A DNA stretch of 64,000 nt from Taudactylus pleione (lineage: Eukaryota; Chordata; Amphibia; Anura; Myobatrachidae). Location of the stretch: positions 12,654,501 through 12,718,500 of the forward strand of contig JAUIMM010000040.1 of the NCBI GenBank assembly GCA_031769625.1, given 5' to 3'. Below are positions 32,947-43,720 of the stretch, piece after piece; the stretch's first letter is position 1; every line of letters starts with the position of its first letter. The position numbers and the translations under genes are program-made. The notes below the pieces were generated by a model, which did no database searches, was not told where the DNA came from, and saw only the letters and a list, made by a program, of their open reading frames with translations.

Positions 32947-35900
32947 CTGCAAAATAAAAACATTGTTACTCTGTGTCTCAGAAATGTTATTTAATTTTAA
33001 CAAGTTTTATAAAATCATTGAAATACTGTTATATATGATAAAGATAATACATACATTATGTATAATTGTATATGCAAGCAATTATTTTAAATATATTCTT
33101 ACAAGTTTGTTTCTAGCTAGCTGTATATTTAAAGCAATGTAGACGGGTGACAGGTGGAATTCCAGTGGTTGCCAGTCCCAGTTGCAATTTTAGGCAAATG
33201 AAATACTTCCATGTTTAAGATTCTTTATAAAACCACACAATGAATATCATACTATGACTATGTCAAAAAAATTAGAGAACTAAATATTCGTTAAAAGTTC
33301 AAATTACACCTGTTTACAGATATCTGCATGTGCCTTCATATTGTCTTACACTGGTGATCAAACACTGTCTAATTTACAGTACGTTCTCAATTTAAGTACA
33401 ATACATGCAAGTGCATCGAAAAATGCAATTAATTCTATTCTGTGTCCATATCCATTTGCATTCTGTATGTGTTTGCTTAGCTTAAGGTATTTGTTAATAA
33501 TACTTAAGGTATTTGTTAATATCACAGGACATACAAAAGTATTTTCATTTAAATCGGAGCAGATTGTGTATATATCCACTAGGGAATAATATCGGCGGTT
33601 AAACTAGCATTTGTATATAAAAAAAAGTTGCATATTGGCGCAGTACTAAACGGTTAATCACTATTGGTTTGAAAAAGACACGGCAGTATATAAAGCGAAT
33701 CCTGAACATGTGTTGATTGAAAATAGTGATAGTGTACTCACTGTAGGAGTGACGTACTCAGCTGGTTATTGGATTATACTACGTAAATCCTTGACCATTT
33801 GTGAGAATAGTAACTGTAAGTTAGGGCTTTGGTTATGGTGACCTCAGCGGTCTGACTAACTGAGTATATTTCAGGAACATACTGTTTGCCCTGTTCACAG
33901 TTTAGCTGGACAGAGGTGTTTCTTCCTCCGCTGTGCACGTGATTCACCCGGGGCTTGATTAAGGGCGACATGGGCCTGGGGCTGAAAATGATAAAGACTC
34001 TATTGTGAAAAGCAGAGGAGCTGTGACCAGGGCTGTGTGGGTGTGGCCAGTGTCATGTGGGTGTGTACATTTACACTCCCTACGCTATCAGCTACAATGT
34101 CTCCCTAAATACAGTACGTAAAGGTAGAAGAATTGCATCATTTAATGAGCAAAATATAATTTTAAATACTTATTATTTATGGCCGACTGTATGACTGGCT
34201 GAGCGACTGGACATTATCATGCTGTAATGATGATGGGCCTCTTTTTATGTGGAGGCCTGGAGTTGTAGTCCCATCTGCCCCGTTGTTGTCCAGTGGAATA
34301 CATCCAATACCACCGCCAACTGGGGTCCCATGACAGCAGGTTCCAATGTTTTGTGTTGCCAGCTCCCCAGACAAGGAAGAGGTGACCCTGCAATGTGGAA
34401 AGCAGGGCCTGTGCTAGGGTGTTCAGCGCCCCCCTACAAAGTATAAATTTGCGCCCTCCCTCCCATCTTTAGAAAGGGACAGCACCCGCAAAAAAGGGGC
34501 ATGTTCTCACAAGGGAGGGGTGTAGCCACACAATAGTACCCCCAATTCAAATTATGCCACACAGTAGCACATACTTAGTGCCCCTGAATTCACATTACAC
34601 CCTTATTCACGTTAGGACACATAGTAGTGCCCTTTATGCACAATGCCCACAGTAGTACCTCTTATACACAATTTCCACAGTACTGCCCCTTATACACATA
34701 ATGCCCACAGTAGTAGTGCCCCTTACACGCAAGGCTCACAGTAGTAGTGCCCCTTATGCAATGCCCAAAGTAGTAGTGCCCCTTACACATAATGTCCACA
34801 GTAGTAGTGCCCTTACACATAATGCCCACAGTAGTAGTGTCCCCCATGATGTCTCTTTCTACACCCACTGTGTGAGCCAGAAGGTGGAGCTCAGGAGTCA
34901 GCTCCAGCCTCCAGCTGCAGGGAGGGAGCCGCCGGGTGCCCGCTGGTAACAAAATCTCAGCAGCCGCCCCGGCAAACGAGGAAGGCGATGGGGCCGCCTC
35001 TCCAGCTCAGCTCCTTCCTGCTGTGCAGGGCCGGCTGAGCCCATCCCAGCGATCAGTGAGAAGGAAGGTTTTACATTTTAGAAATCTGTGTCAAATTAAA
35101 CTACCTAAACATATTAATTTGCTTCCTGTTAAACATTCAACTATGTATTATTAAATGCTAATAAAATGTCGTTGTGCCTTTTATTTATAACTATTGCAAA
35201 TGTATTATTCATCAGTGTTTCTTGTTTAAAAAATAATATTCACATGGAAGGATGCATTTTTTTATTAGATTTTCTTTTAAAAAACAAGCAAAAGAAACAA
35301 ACCGATCACATTGCGATCACATTACTTCCTGCTTTGCCCCTTCAGCTGCTCTAGTGCGCAATCACCAACAGACGTAGGCACATGTGCTAGTCAGAGGCAC
35401 AAGGGATGCATCCTATGGAAAAACATGTAAAGGGTAGCTCATAAGCTACTATAGGCTAACGCATTTCAGAGCTTGGTAAATCAGGCAGAACAGCAGCCGC
35501 CATAGAAACCTATGGGAGGCTACAGCTGCTGTTGGAATTGTAGAGGCTGCAGCAGATATTGGAAATATCTGCTATGGTCACTCCATGCAAGTTTTCTCTT
35601 ATTCTAGCATGGCTCCAAGAGAGCAGTTATTGGCACACGTTGTTTCATTATTATTTTACAATCGGATTACCTTTTGGATTAAAATAAAATATCTGACTCA
35701 GATTTGCCTTTGGAATAAGAAAATATCTGTCTTGGATTACAAGGAGCTATATCTCCAATTTCCTCAGCATTTATTTTTGTACTACAAATTGTTTCCTTTA
35801 CACTTACAGAGGAGTTGCCTTTGGATAACAATTTTACCCCTATGAGAAAAATACTATCTGCCACAGAAACTCGCCATACCGGTTATCATTGTGGAGATAT

Positions 35901-37071
35901 GAAGTAGCTGCAATAATATTCTTTTGTGGCCAGACAAATGCATGGGGCATTTACAACGCTTAGGATATACTGGGAGGTCCTTTGCTCCAGGGGCATTTGT
36001 TCACATAATTTACATGTTACAGTAAGTAGTTCCCTCATTCAATAGGCATGTGGTGTTCTATACAGTATGTTTGAATAATATGATTCTTGCATATATACAT
36101 GTACTGTACCAGCAGATAACAATGATCACTGATTGGTCATCTTGGCAGGTATATATAATATACAAAGAAATGTAAGAAGATGAAACAACTCTGTCACCCT
36201 TGAATAAAATGTATTTGGCCTTTCCATAAACCTTTATTTTGGAAATGCTGTGTTCCACTAACATTGTGTTGTTTTATTTAATGTGCTGAATTGTTAGCTA
36301 CAATAAAGTGCTTCATGGTGTTTATATTGTAAACTGCTTAAATGATGAATATAGAAGGCAGTCAAAGCAGACAGTAAATAGATCAGTACGGTACAAGGGT
36401 GCAAGGTCATTTTGGCAACTAGGAATGTGTCCTGATGACTGGAGCAAGTATTTTCTTCCTGTCTTTGCATCTCCCATCCCCTGATGGAGAGCTCACAGGG
36501 ATTGCTTCTCATTCACAGTGTTCTTCAGTGCTGCACTATAACAGCAGCCAGTGCTGCATTATGCACACAAACCACAGTTATGATGTAAGTGAGGCTTTGC
36601 CTCTTGAATGTCTGATGTCTAATATTATAGAAAGCTACAGTATATCTTCTAAATTGTTTCTGGTGATAGATAAGCTGGTACACACTATACGATATATCGT
36701 ACAATATAGCCCTCCAACTCAAATCCGAATCATATATCGTATGGACTGTGCAGTGTGTACATCCGATTGCGCATGCATGATGGTCATTCATCGCATCCTC
36801 TCATCTGCTGTGCTGCACAGCAAATTGGACAATGTGGTGAATGTCAAGGTGCTGTTACATGCAGTATGTAAAGTCACATTGTGTTGTTGTACATTGGATT
36901 GTGTATTAGTGTGTACAACGCACGCAACATATCGTTACATCGCATTGCACCGTTACCTGGGTCACACATTGTATGTTTTGTAACCAGCAATCGATAGATA
37001 GATAGATAGATAGATAGATATGAGGTAGATAGATATATAGATATGAGATAGATAGATAGATAGATATGAGG

Positions 37072-37121
<50 letters not shown>

Positions 37122-37164
37122 TGACATACATAGATAGATGGATAGATAGATATGAGATAGATAG

Positions 37165-37196
<32 letters not shown>

Positions 37197-37360
37197 GAGG
37201 TAGATAGATTGATTGATAGATAGATAGATAGATAGATAGATATGAGGTAGATAGATTGATAGATAGATAGATAGATAGATATGACATACATAGATAGGTA
37301 GATATATAGATGGATAGATAGATATGAGATAGATAGATAGATAGATAGATAGATATGAGG

Positions 37361-37394
<34 letters not shown>

Positions 37395-37476
37395 TGACAT
37401 ACATAGATAGATGGATAGATAGATATGAGATAGATAGATAGATAGATAGATATGAGGTAGATAGATTGATTGATAT

Positions 37477-37507
<31 letters not shown>

Positions 37508-37522
37508 TGAGGTAGATAGATT

Positions 37523-37570
<48 letters not shown>

Positions 37571-40500
37571 TGACATACATAGATAGGTAGATATATAGAT
37601 GGATAGATAGATATGAGATAGATAGATAGTCTTTGTAATCAAATACTATTGTTTTATTTTCGATTTCCTTACCTATATAGTAGGGTGTCCAAGTCTGGAA
37701 CATATGGGACTTATTTTATTTTTTGTGTATAATATATAATTGCCTAAAGTTATATACTGTTCAGTGTTTTGCCACAGTGATATGGTCTGAATTAAATTTA
37801 TTTTAGATAATCACAACTTCCAACATTGTAGGGTCAAACTTTTAATGCCCCAGATTCACCCAAATCTGCTAAACCACAACTATATTTCCAATGCCACAAT
37901 CTACAATTGTCAAGCCCTGTCCCTTTTGGGGACTTTTCAAGTTTATGACATTAATGTAATGTTTTTTATAAAATCCAAAATATTACTATTAAATATTATA
38001 ATATCTTCCAATAAGATAGGGACAATTAATTTCTTTTTTTGCAGTAAGAAAGCTAGCACATTTTTAAAAGAACTCTATTTATACTAATTCCTGAGATAGC
38101 TATGCCCAGCCCAGAGTGTGTACTGTGTTTTATGAAAGATGGATATATTGGTTATGTCTGATATTCTGCTGTGAATATAAGACTGTCCTCTAGTTGCAGT
38201 CAGTTGCTCCTTTAGTGATTTTGACTACCTGCAATTCCAATCTGTTTTTTTTTTTTTTTTCACTGTTCTTCTCTTAAATTTGATTTGATTTGATATATAT
38301 GAAGATTTCAATTACATATTGCTTGTGATTGATAAGACTGCAGATTCAGAAGTAATTAGCAACTAGTGGTATTTTTAAAGTATATGAAGTTAATTTATTG
38401 AGCATTTTCCACATTATATGTACAGTAGTATGCTAATGACTGCATTAGTGAACAAATTTGTACTTTAAATCCACATCCTAGATATATTTCATCATTACAA
38501 AACTTTGGAATATCCTTTGAAGACTGGAGACATGATTATCTAGACATTGTCATACTTGCCTTCTTCAACTGCTTTAAACTGCTGCCCCTGATAGCATCCA
38601 TAAGATCATCATGAGCAGATCTTTGTGGTGTAGGTGGTCTCGAACCATCTTCCACTTTTGTGTCTGAAATTGATCTTAAAGAATTTTTTATTTCTTTCAA
38701 TATGTTATTTTGTTCTTTTTTACTTTTTTTCCCTTTTGTCTTACTCTGTCCGTTTTGGATTTTTTTTGCAGATCTCTCATGTTGTTTAATAACTTCAGCA
38801 ATATTCCGTGTTGGAACCTTTTTTTCTTGCATTAATGAAAGTAGTGGAGGAGCTGATGGTGGAGTAGGTGGTGGAGGTGGAGGTGGTGGAGGGGGAGGAG
38901 GAGGAGGTAAGGTGGATACAGGCTGAACTTTTCTAGTAATTTTTGGAGATGACCATGGTGAACTTCTAGGTGAAGGATATGGGGAGGACCCTGGAGTTCC
39001 TTTCTGTAAGGTCTTGGTCTTCAGATTTAATGTTGGATCATAACCAGATTCTTTTTGTTCCTGCATTCTCTTCTGTCTCTGCTTATCCATATTTCTAGTA
39101 AGGATGCTTGTCATGGACATACGTGGTCCTGGAAGTTCAAAGTGATAACCTAACTTGACAATACTTGTGTTGTCTTTTAATAATTTCACTATTTCCATTT
39201 CCACTTGACTTCCCATGATGTGTCTTTGATTATGAAACCTTAGTTCAGTCAGTGCACTGTTTGAATACTGAAGAGCTCTCATGATGGCTAATATTCCCTT
39301 CCCTGTTATAAAGTTTGATTCTATGTTTAGACATGTAATACTTCTATTAATTCTCAACATATTAGAAATAGCTATTGCAACATTGTCATCAGCATGAGTG
39401 TTTGCTAAACTAAATACTTTAACATTGGTGTTATTTTTCAGAGCCTCTGTGAATTCCATCAATATATCACCTGTAGCATTCTCCATGTTATTTAAGTTAA
39501 CTTCATAAGTCTCTGGATCATTTATTTTGATACTTTCAAGAGCTTCCTCAATGACTGTTGGATTTGAGAGGGCAAAACTTGTAGATGTCTTTTGGTTTAA
39601 TGGCTCATCTGCCTGTCTGCTATATTTGCCACTGTTTCCACTGAAGCCATTGCAGGTGGGATTATCAACAGTAATGCCATTGCATTTTAGGATAGGTGTC
39701 TGAATGGGAATTTTTATGGCTTGACGTTGTTTGTTTTTGCTACAAATGACTTCTTCTTTAAATGTTTCTGTTTCACTCTCAGCTTTTTTTTCTCCTTCAT
39801 TGTCCCTCTCCTCTTCATCTTCTTCTCTTTCAGTGTTCTTCTCTACTTCATCTTCTTCTCTTTCGGTGTCATTCTCCTCCTTTTCTTCTTCTCCTTCAGT
39901 ATCCTCCTCCTCCTCCTCTTCTTCATCTTCTTCTGTATAAATTTCCTCAGATATCTCACTGTTGCTCCCCACAAAATCATCTTCTTCACTTCCCTCTTCT
40001 TCCTCCCTGGAGTTCTGAAGGACAAAAGTAACCGTAGTTAAATTAGGTTATTTTCATGTACAGTATGTCTTACTGTCTGTATGAAGGCAAACAGTACAAG
40101 ACTACTTGCAGGATCCTGGTCTAATTTAGATTTAGTGTCCAAAAAGATTTTACTTTGGTTTCAAAGCACTGAGGATGCTGACACTGACAAAATAAGCTGG
40201 TGACATTCACTTTATTTAGACCAGGGCAGTGCTGCTGTATTCCAAGGAAAATTAAACACTTGAGTCTCTGGGGCAAATTGTAATGTAACTTGTAGGTGGA
40301 GGGGGTGATAACATTTTTTTATAAAAATGAAAGGTTGATCTCATTTAGGATATTTCCAGTGGTTGGGTGATTTTCACCTGTTTATACTGGTTAAGCAAGA
40401 CCTGTGAGTGCCACAATTTTTATACTGCTATATAGATATATATACACTGTGTATATAGTGTGTGTGTGTATGTATATATATATATATATAAGCAACTGTG

Positions 40501-42433
40501 TATTAATAAATGAAGCAATCACACATTGCGTGTCGACATTTTGGTGCAACCACGCACAGCTATAGGTTTACCGTTACAGCTTTAGGTTTTTTGTTTATTT
40601 GTATAAACTTTTGTTGGATACACCCTTTGAAGGTGTATGTTATCCAATATGCATGACACGTTCATCCGGCAAGGACCCGGCAGTGCCTGGAAGGCTTTGC
40701 TTAGCCGGGAAGGCTGTTGCCAGGTGCCCATAGGGCAATGGAGACTGCATCACTCTCATCATCTAAAGATGGCAAGAGTGATGCAGTGACAAACAGTGGT
40801 AATTTTAGATTACCATTGTTTGTTGAATATTGAATGGATGATATAACCCCTTTAGTGACTGCTAAAGTGGTTATTTATTGTTGATAAATGGGGCCCTTAG
40901 TGCATACTAAGAGGAATTGTCCAAGAGGTAAAGTAGAGAATATAATTAAAATAAGGAGTGGATGCTTACATAACCAGTTAATGTTTGTTTTTTTATATGT
41001 ACTTAATTATGCAAATCAATAAACATTATTAATGCCAGAATGTGACATTTCAACATATATTATTTAAATAATCATCAAAAGACTAAGTACAATAAAATGC
41101 ATTTTATATAAAGCAATAATTCTATCTATCTACCTATCTATATATATATTTATCTATTAAGCTCTATCTTTGTAGTGCTTTTTTCTATGAAAAAAGGTGC
41201 CAGTACTAAAAAAACAGGTGCTGGAACACGCCTAATGTTACAGATTGATACAAGATATATAGTCGCTTCCATACTCTGATAAAGTGCTCAAATAATTTTA
41301 TTAATTTCTGAAATGATTTCACTGATTTCTTCCGGATTCTGGAACTTTTTATTAGAATTAAAGCTCACACCATAAAAAAAGTACAGCTAGCCACTCCCAC
41401 ATAAACAAGCAATACATGTATGTATGTACTGTATATACATGTATTATATCTGTGTGTGTGTGTGTATATATGTGTGTTTATACATGTGTGACTGGGCGTT
41501 CACATTACAGGTTGTTGACTAGAGAACAGTACAGTGAAACAAACAAGTTGTCAAGAATCCCCAATGTCTGATAACTAAAATAACAACAGTCATCCAACAC
41601 ATTGTCATTCCCCTGAGGCTAGGCAAGATTGTATGATGGTTAAATATAGAAGCAATATAATAAGTGATGATAACTACCTTATTTGGAAAACAATCAAATA
41701 CCAAAGACAAGTGCTGGGCTTTGACTGAGCACTGGGGGATCCAACAAAGACTATCAGGGACTTTCTGTAAACAACTTTCACACTTTTAAAATCTAGTAGG
41801 AAAGGCAAATAAAGTGAAAACTTATATATGCATGTGTAGGGTAATTACACAAAACAGTAATGTACTAAAAAAATAATTTGATAGAAAAAAAAATTATAGA
41901 AAAAAAATACAATATTTTCATATACACTATGGGGTAATGTAATAACTTATGGACTTGCAAAAGTGCAGATATTTCTGCAATTTTGCCGCAGAATTTAAAG
42001 TTGCAATTTTTTTTCTAACCTCCCATGTTGTTGATAATTTACATTTGAACAAAGTTTCTGAAGTACATGTTGCCCAAAAACTATCCTAATTATAGATGGT
42101 AAGTTGTTGAATAATGTAATGTTCCTATGTTTTAATTACATTGAAAGCAATATTCTAACAAACCTGGGCACATGAGCCAATTTCATTCTCCATTAACTTT
42201 TTGGTCTCTTTTTCCCAATAAGCCATTAGTGCTTCTCTGCTGAAGTTGGCTGTTGGAGATTTTTCTGTTAAACTTTTTTGCCTCATTCCGACTGGAAGAT
42301 TGTGATCAGGTTCAATGTCCTCCAATTCTCTTTCCAATTCCTGGAGCTCCTCTGGTGAGAGTGAAGCCAGTAGCTCATCTTCATCAATATCTTCATATTT
42401 ACTGATCTCTCTCCTGTATCCAAAGGCAGACAT
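32920..42433 (-). CDS. lmod2: Leiomodin-2, three coding exons (42433-42164, 40014-38560, 32946-32920)
   Basis: Leiomodin-2 is a muscle actin-filament nucleator and elongation factor of the thin-filament pointed end in striated muscle. The joined exons give 583 residues (human LMOD2 is about 547). In order: a tropomyosin/actin-binding N-terminus (residues 1-45, with [18 protein letters not shown]); the LPVGMRQ...[10 protein letters not shown] segment (46-80); a long Glu-rich tract (about 95-170); the leucine-rich-repeat actin-binding domain (about 240-385, with [11 protein letters not shown] and [17 protein letters not shown]); a basic segment ([11 protein letters not shown]); a run of 14 prolines (about 458-473); and a C-terminal WH2 domain (about 527-583). 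The splice phase is 0 at both junctions. The first intron is GT-AG, the second appears to be GC-AG. The start ATG (42433-42431) has A at -3 and no in-frame ATG just upstream. Confidence 0.96.
33950..35067. mobile_element. Nonautonomous element remnants with a 33-bp-scale minisatellite
   Basis: 33955-34030 resembles 18895-18950 (gattaagggc, gggctgaaaatgata). 34400-35035 begins gcctgtgctagggtgttcag and contains at least seven imperfect units with cacagtagtagtgcccctta (34590-34845). The open frames here are repeat artefacts. Confidence 0.55.
35068..35306. repeat. Direct duplication, copy 2 (inside lmod2 intron 2)
   Basis: It repeats 32425-32662 in the same orientation, including both AATAAA signals on the minus strand. 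It starts abruptly after gagaaggaag and ends after gaaacaaaccg; the flanks are unrelated to those of copy 1. Confidence 0.92.
36670..36765. mobile_element. Small foldback (GGTACACACTATACGATAT)
   Basis: The left end ggtacacactatacgatat is answered by atcgtatggactgtgcagtgtgtac. Same family as 45786-46028 and the fragment at 334-375. Confidence 0.6.
37005..37629. repeat. GATA tetranucleotide array with higher-order structure
   Basis: About 625 bp of (GATA)n with recurring variants (tatgaggtagatag, tatgacatacatag). A longer block holding gattgattgat, tatgacatacatagataggt and atatatagatggatag occurs twice, offset by roughly 255-290 bp. The long minus-strand Ile/Tyr/Leu/Ser frames are artefacts. 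Confidence 0.97.
38560..40014 (-). CDS. lmod2: lmod2 coding exon 2
   Basis: The acceptor TTTTGTCCTTCAG lies directly before 40014. The exon encodes 485 residues: the acidic tract, the leucine-rich-repeat domain, the polyproline run and most of the WH2 domain, ending ...SSLKQLKK at 38560. After it comes GCAAGTATG. If not spliced, the frame adds only seven codons (to the stop at 38538-38536) and loses the V of the LKKV motif, so the longer open frame is not the natural C-terminus. Confidence 0.95.
40015..42163 (-). other. lmod2: lmod2 intron 1
   Basis: 2149 bp, GT-AG. It contains (TA)n/(TG)n tracts around 40435-40490, 41115-41150 and 41400-41480 and otherwise AT-rich sequence. No nested gene is seen. 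Confidence 0.85.
42164..42433 (-). CDS. lmod2: lmod2 coding exon 1
   Basis: 90 codons from the start ATG to CAG at 42166-42164, followed by the donor GTTTGT. The encoded N-terminus contains the tropomyosin- and actin-binding helix and the conserved [13 protein letters not shown] segment. The open frame continues only two codons into the intron. Confidence 0.95.
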
Positions 42434-42574
42434 GGTCCCCTTGGGTGATTCACAAGTGACAAAACCAATCAAGGCAAACAGCTAAGAAGTATGAAGAGAG
42501 AAAGTGAAAACAAATGAGCTGTTTGCTGTGTGATGTGTGAGCAGCAACTGACAAGTTAGATGACAAGAGGCAGT

Positions 42575-42656
42575 GTTTTAAGAAAAGCTCAATGGGTGTT
42601 TCCAAAATACAAAAAGGGATGAAGGCATACTCTATTTCAGCCTCAAACGTCAGCTG
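42575..42656 (-). promoter_or_regulatory. lmod2: Possible lmod2 core promoter
   Basis: On the minus strand a weak TATA-like CTTAAAAC lies at 42582-42575, about 140 bases before the start ATG, and an E-box CAGCTG at 42651-42656. Both are common motifs. No perfect CArG box or MEF2 site was found within 250 bp. Treat as a suggestion only. Confidence 0.25.
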
Positions 42657-43341
42657 GACAGCTACAAAGTGACATCACACCTGACATCCAGGCTCTCCGA
42701 AAAAGGGATTACTAACACGCTCATCATTACCATATAAAGGTTACACTGATTAACTAAGAATTCCCATATGTTGTCAAAGATCAAACTTAAATATTGTATT
42801 CTAAAGAGTATCATCATTTTCCTTGTAAAATGAACTTTCAGCTGCATACTGTTAAATTACCCACAGCATCATTGTACAGTAGTGTAGGATGAAATCCCAT
42901 GGGGCTTCCTTCCTAAAAGTGAAATAAGATATCACTATGACTGTGGTGTCATCAGATTACCTCTCTACAAGTAATATACAGTGCTAGCCACAAATGTATC
43001 TGAAGTAAAGCAGTCTATGATTAAATTCTTGGATTTCTTCAATATTTGCTTAATAAAATAATAGCTTTGTAAAATAAATAAATAATGTTGCATTCATACT
43101 ACAAACACTAGTTGAAGGTAATTATGTACTTCTAAAATAAATTAAAGTACCAAAGATTTTGTCCCCAAATTCATTACAACATGCATAATGAAACCACATT
43201 TTTAATGCTGTGTCTTGAAGGGTATTGACACTTTCTGTTAAAATAGTTTGTGAAGAACAAGTACAAGTTACATTTTATTGTATAATATCACTACCATTAA
43301 GATAAAGAAAACGTGCTGTGTTGCATGTACAAGTTTAGATG

Positions 43342-43712
43342 CAGGGGCGTATTTAGAGAGCAGGGGGCCCGTGTTAACTCACCATCCGGGTCCCCCTCCT
43401 CTATTTCCGGCAGCCGCGGCATACTGACACATTTAGTAGACTCTGGGCACTAGTCTGTGCCCAGAGTCTACTGCGCATGCGGCAATGGCCGCGGTGGCCA
43501 TTTTCCCAGCGATTTCCCTACTGCGCATGCGCAGAACACCGGGAAAGTGTCTGCTGTGGCCACTTTCCAGGCGTTCTGTCTAGTTCCTCTCCAGCTGACA
43601 TGGGACTTCGGAGAGGTAAGTATTTGGAAGTATGGGTGCAGGGTGTGAGCCCCCCTGGAGCCAGTGGCCAATGTGTCCCACACACCCTGCACCCATTATA
43701 GATACGCCCCTG
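43342..43712. mobile_element. hAT MITE with 8-bp target duplication
   Basis: The ends CAGGGGCGTATTTA and TAGATACGCCCCTG are inverted, and TTTAGATG is present on both sides (43334-43341 and 43713-43720). 371 bp, GC-rich, no transposase. The intact duplication and ends suggest a comparatively recent insertion, about 0.9 kb upstream of the lmod2 start. Confidence 0.92.
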
Positions 43713-43720
43713 TTTAGATG

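Larger units (their letters stand above)
32947..38559 (-). other. lmod2: lmod2 intron 2, GC-AG
   Basis: 5613 bp. The donor reads AAG|GCAAGT, which fits the consensus for the minor GC class of U2-type donors; the acceptor is TTTGCAG. The intron holds a transposon-derived block (33950-35067), a duplicated piece of the gene's own 3'UTR (35068-35306), a foldback (36670-36765) and a GATA array (37005-37629). Confidence 0.85.

Noticed and set aside
36435..36983. 182-residue plus-strand frame
   Set aside because: No family signature, overlaps a foldback element, and lies in an lmod2 intron on the opposite strand.
36874..37703. Three long minus-strand frames (176, 265 and 226 residues) rich in Ile, Tyr, Leu and Ser
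   Set aside because: They are translations of the GATA array in three phases; not genes.
38536..38559. Seven-residue read-through tail as the natural leiomodin-2 C-terminus
   Set aside because: It breaks the conserved LKKV-VEVP ending, and a matching exon with a good acceptor exists at 32946-32920. Kept only as a possible isoform.
39721..40041. Hydrophobic or serine-rich plus-strand frames opposite lmod2 exon 2
   Set aside because: Antisense of the glutamate-rich tract (ctt/ctc repeats); no independent support.
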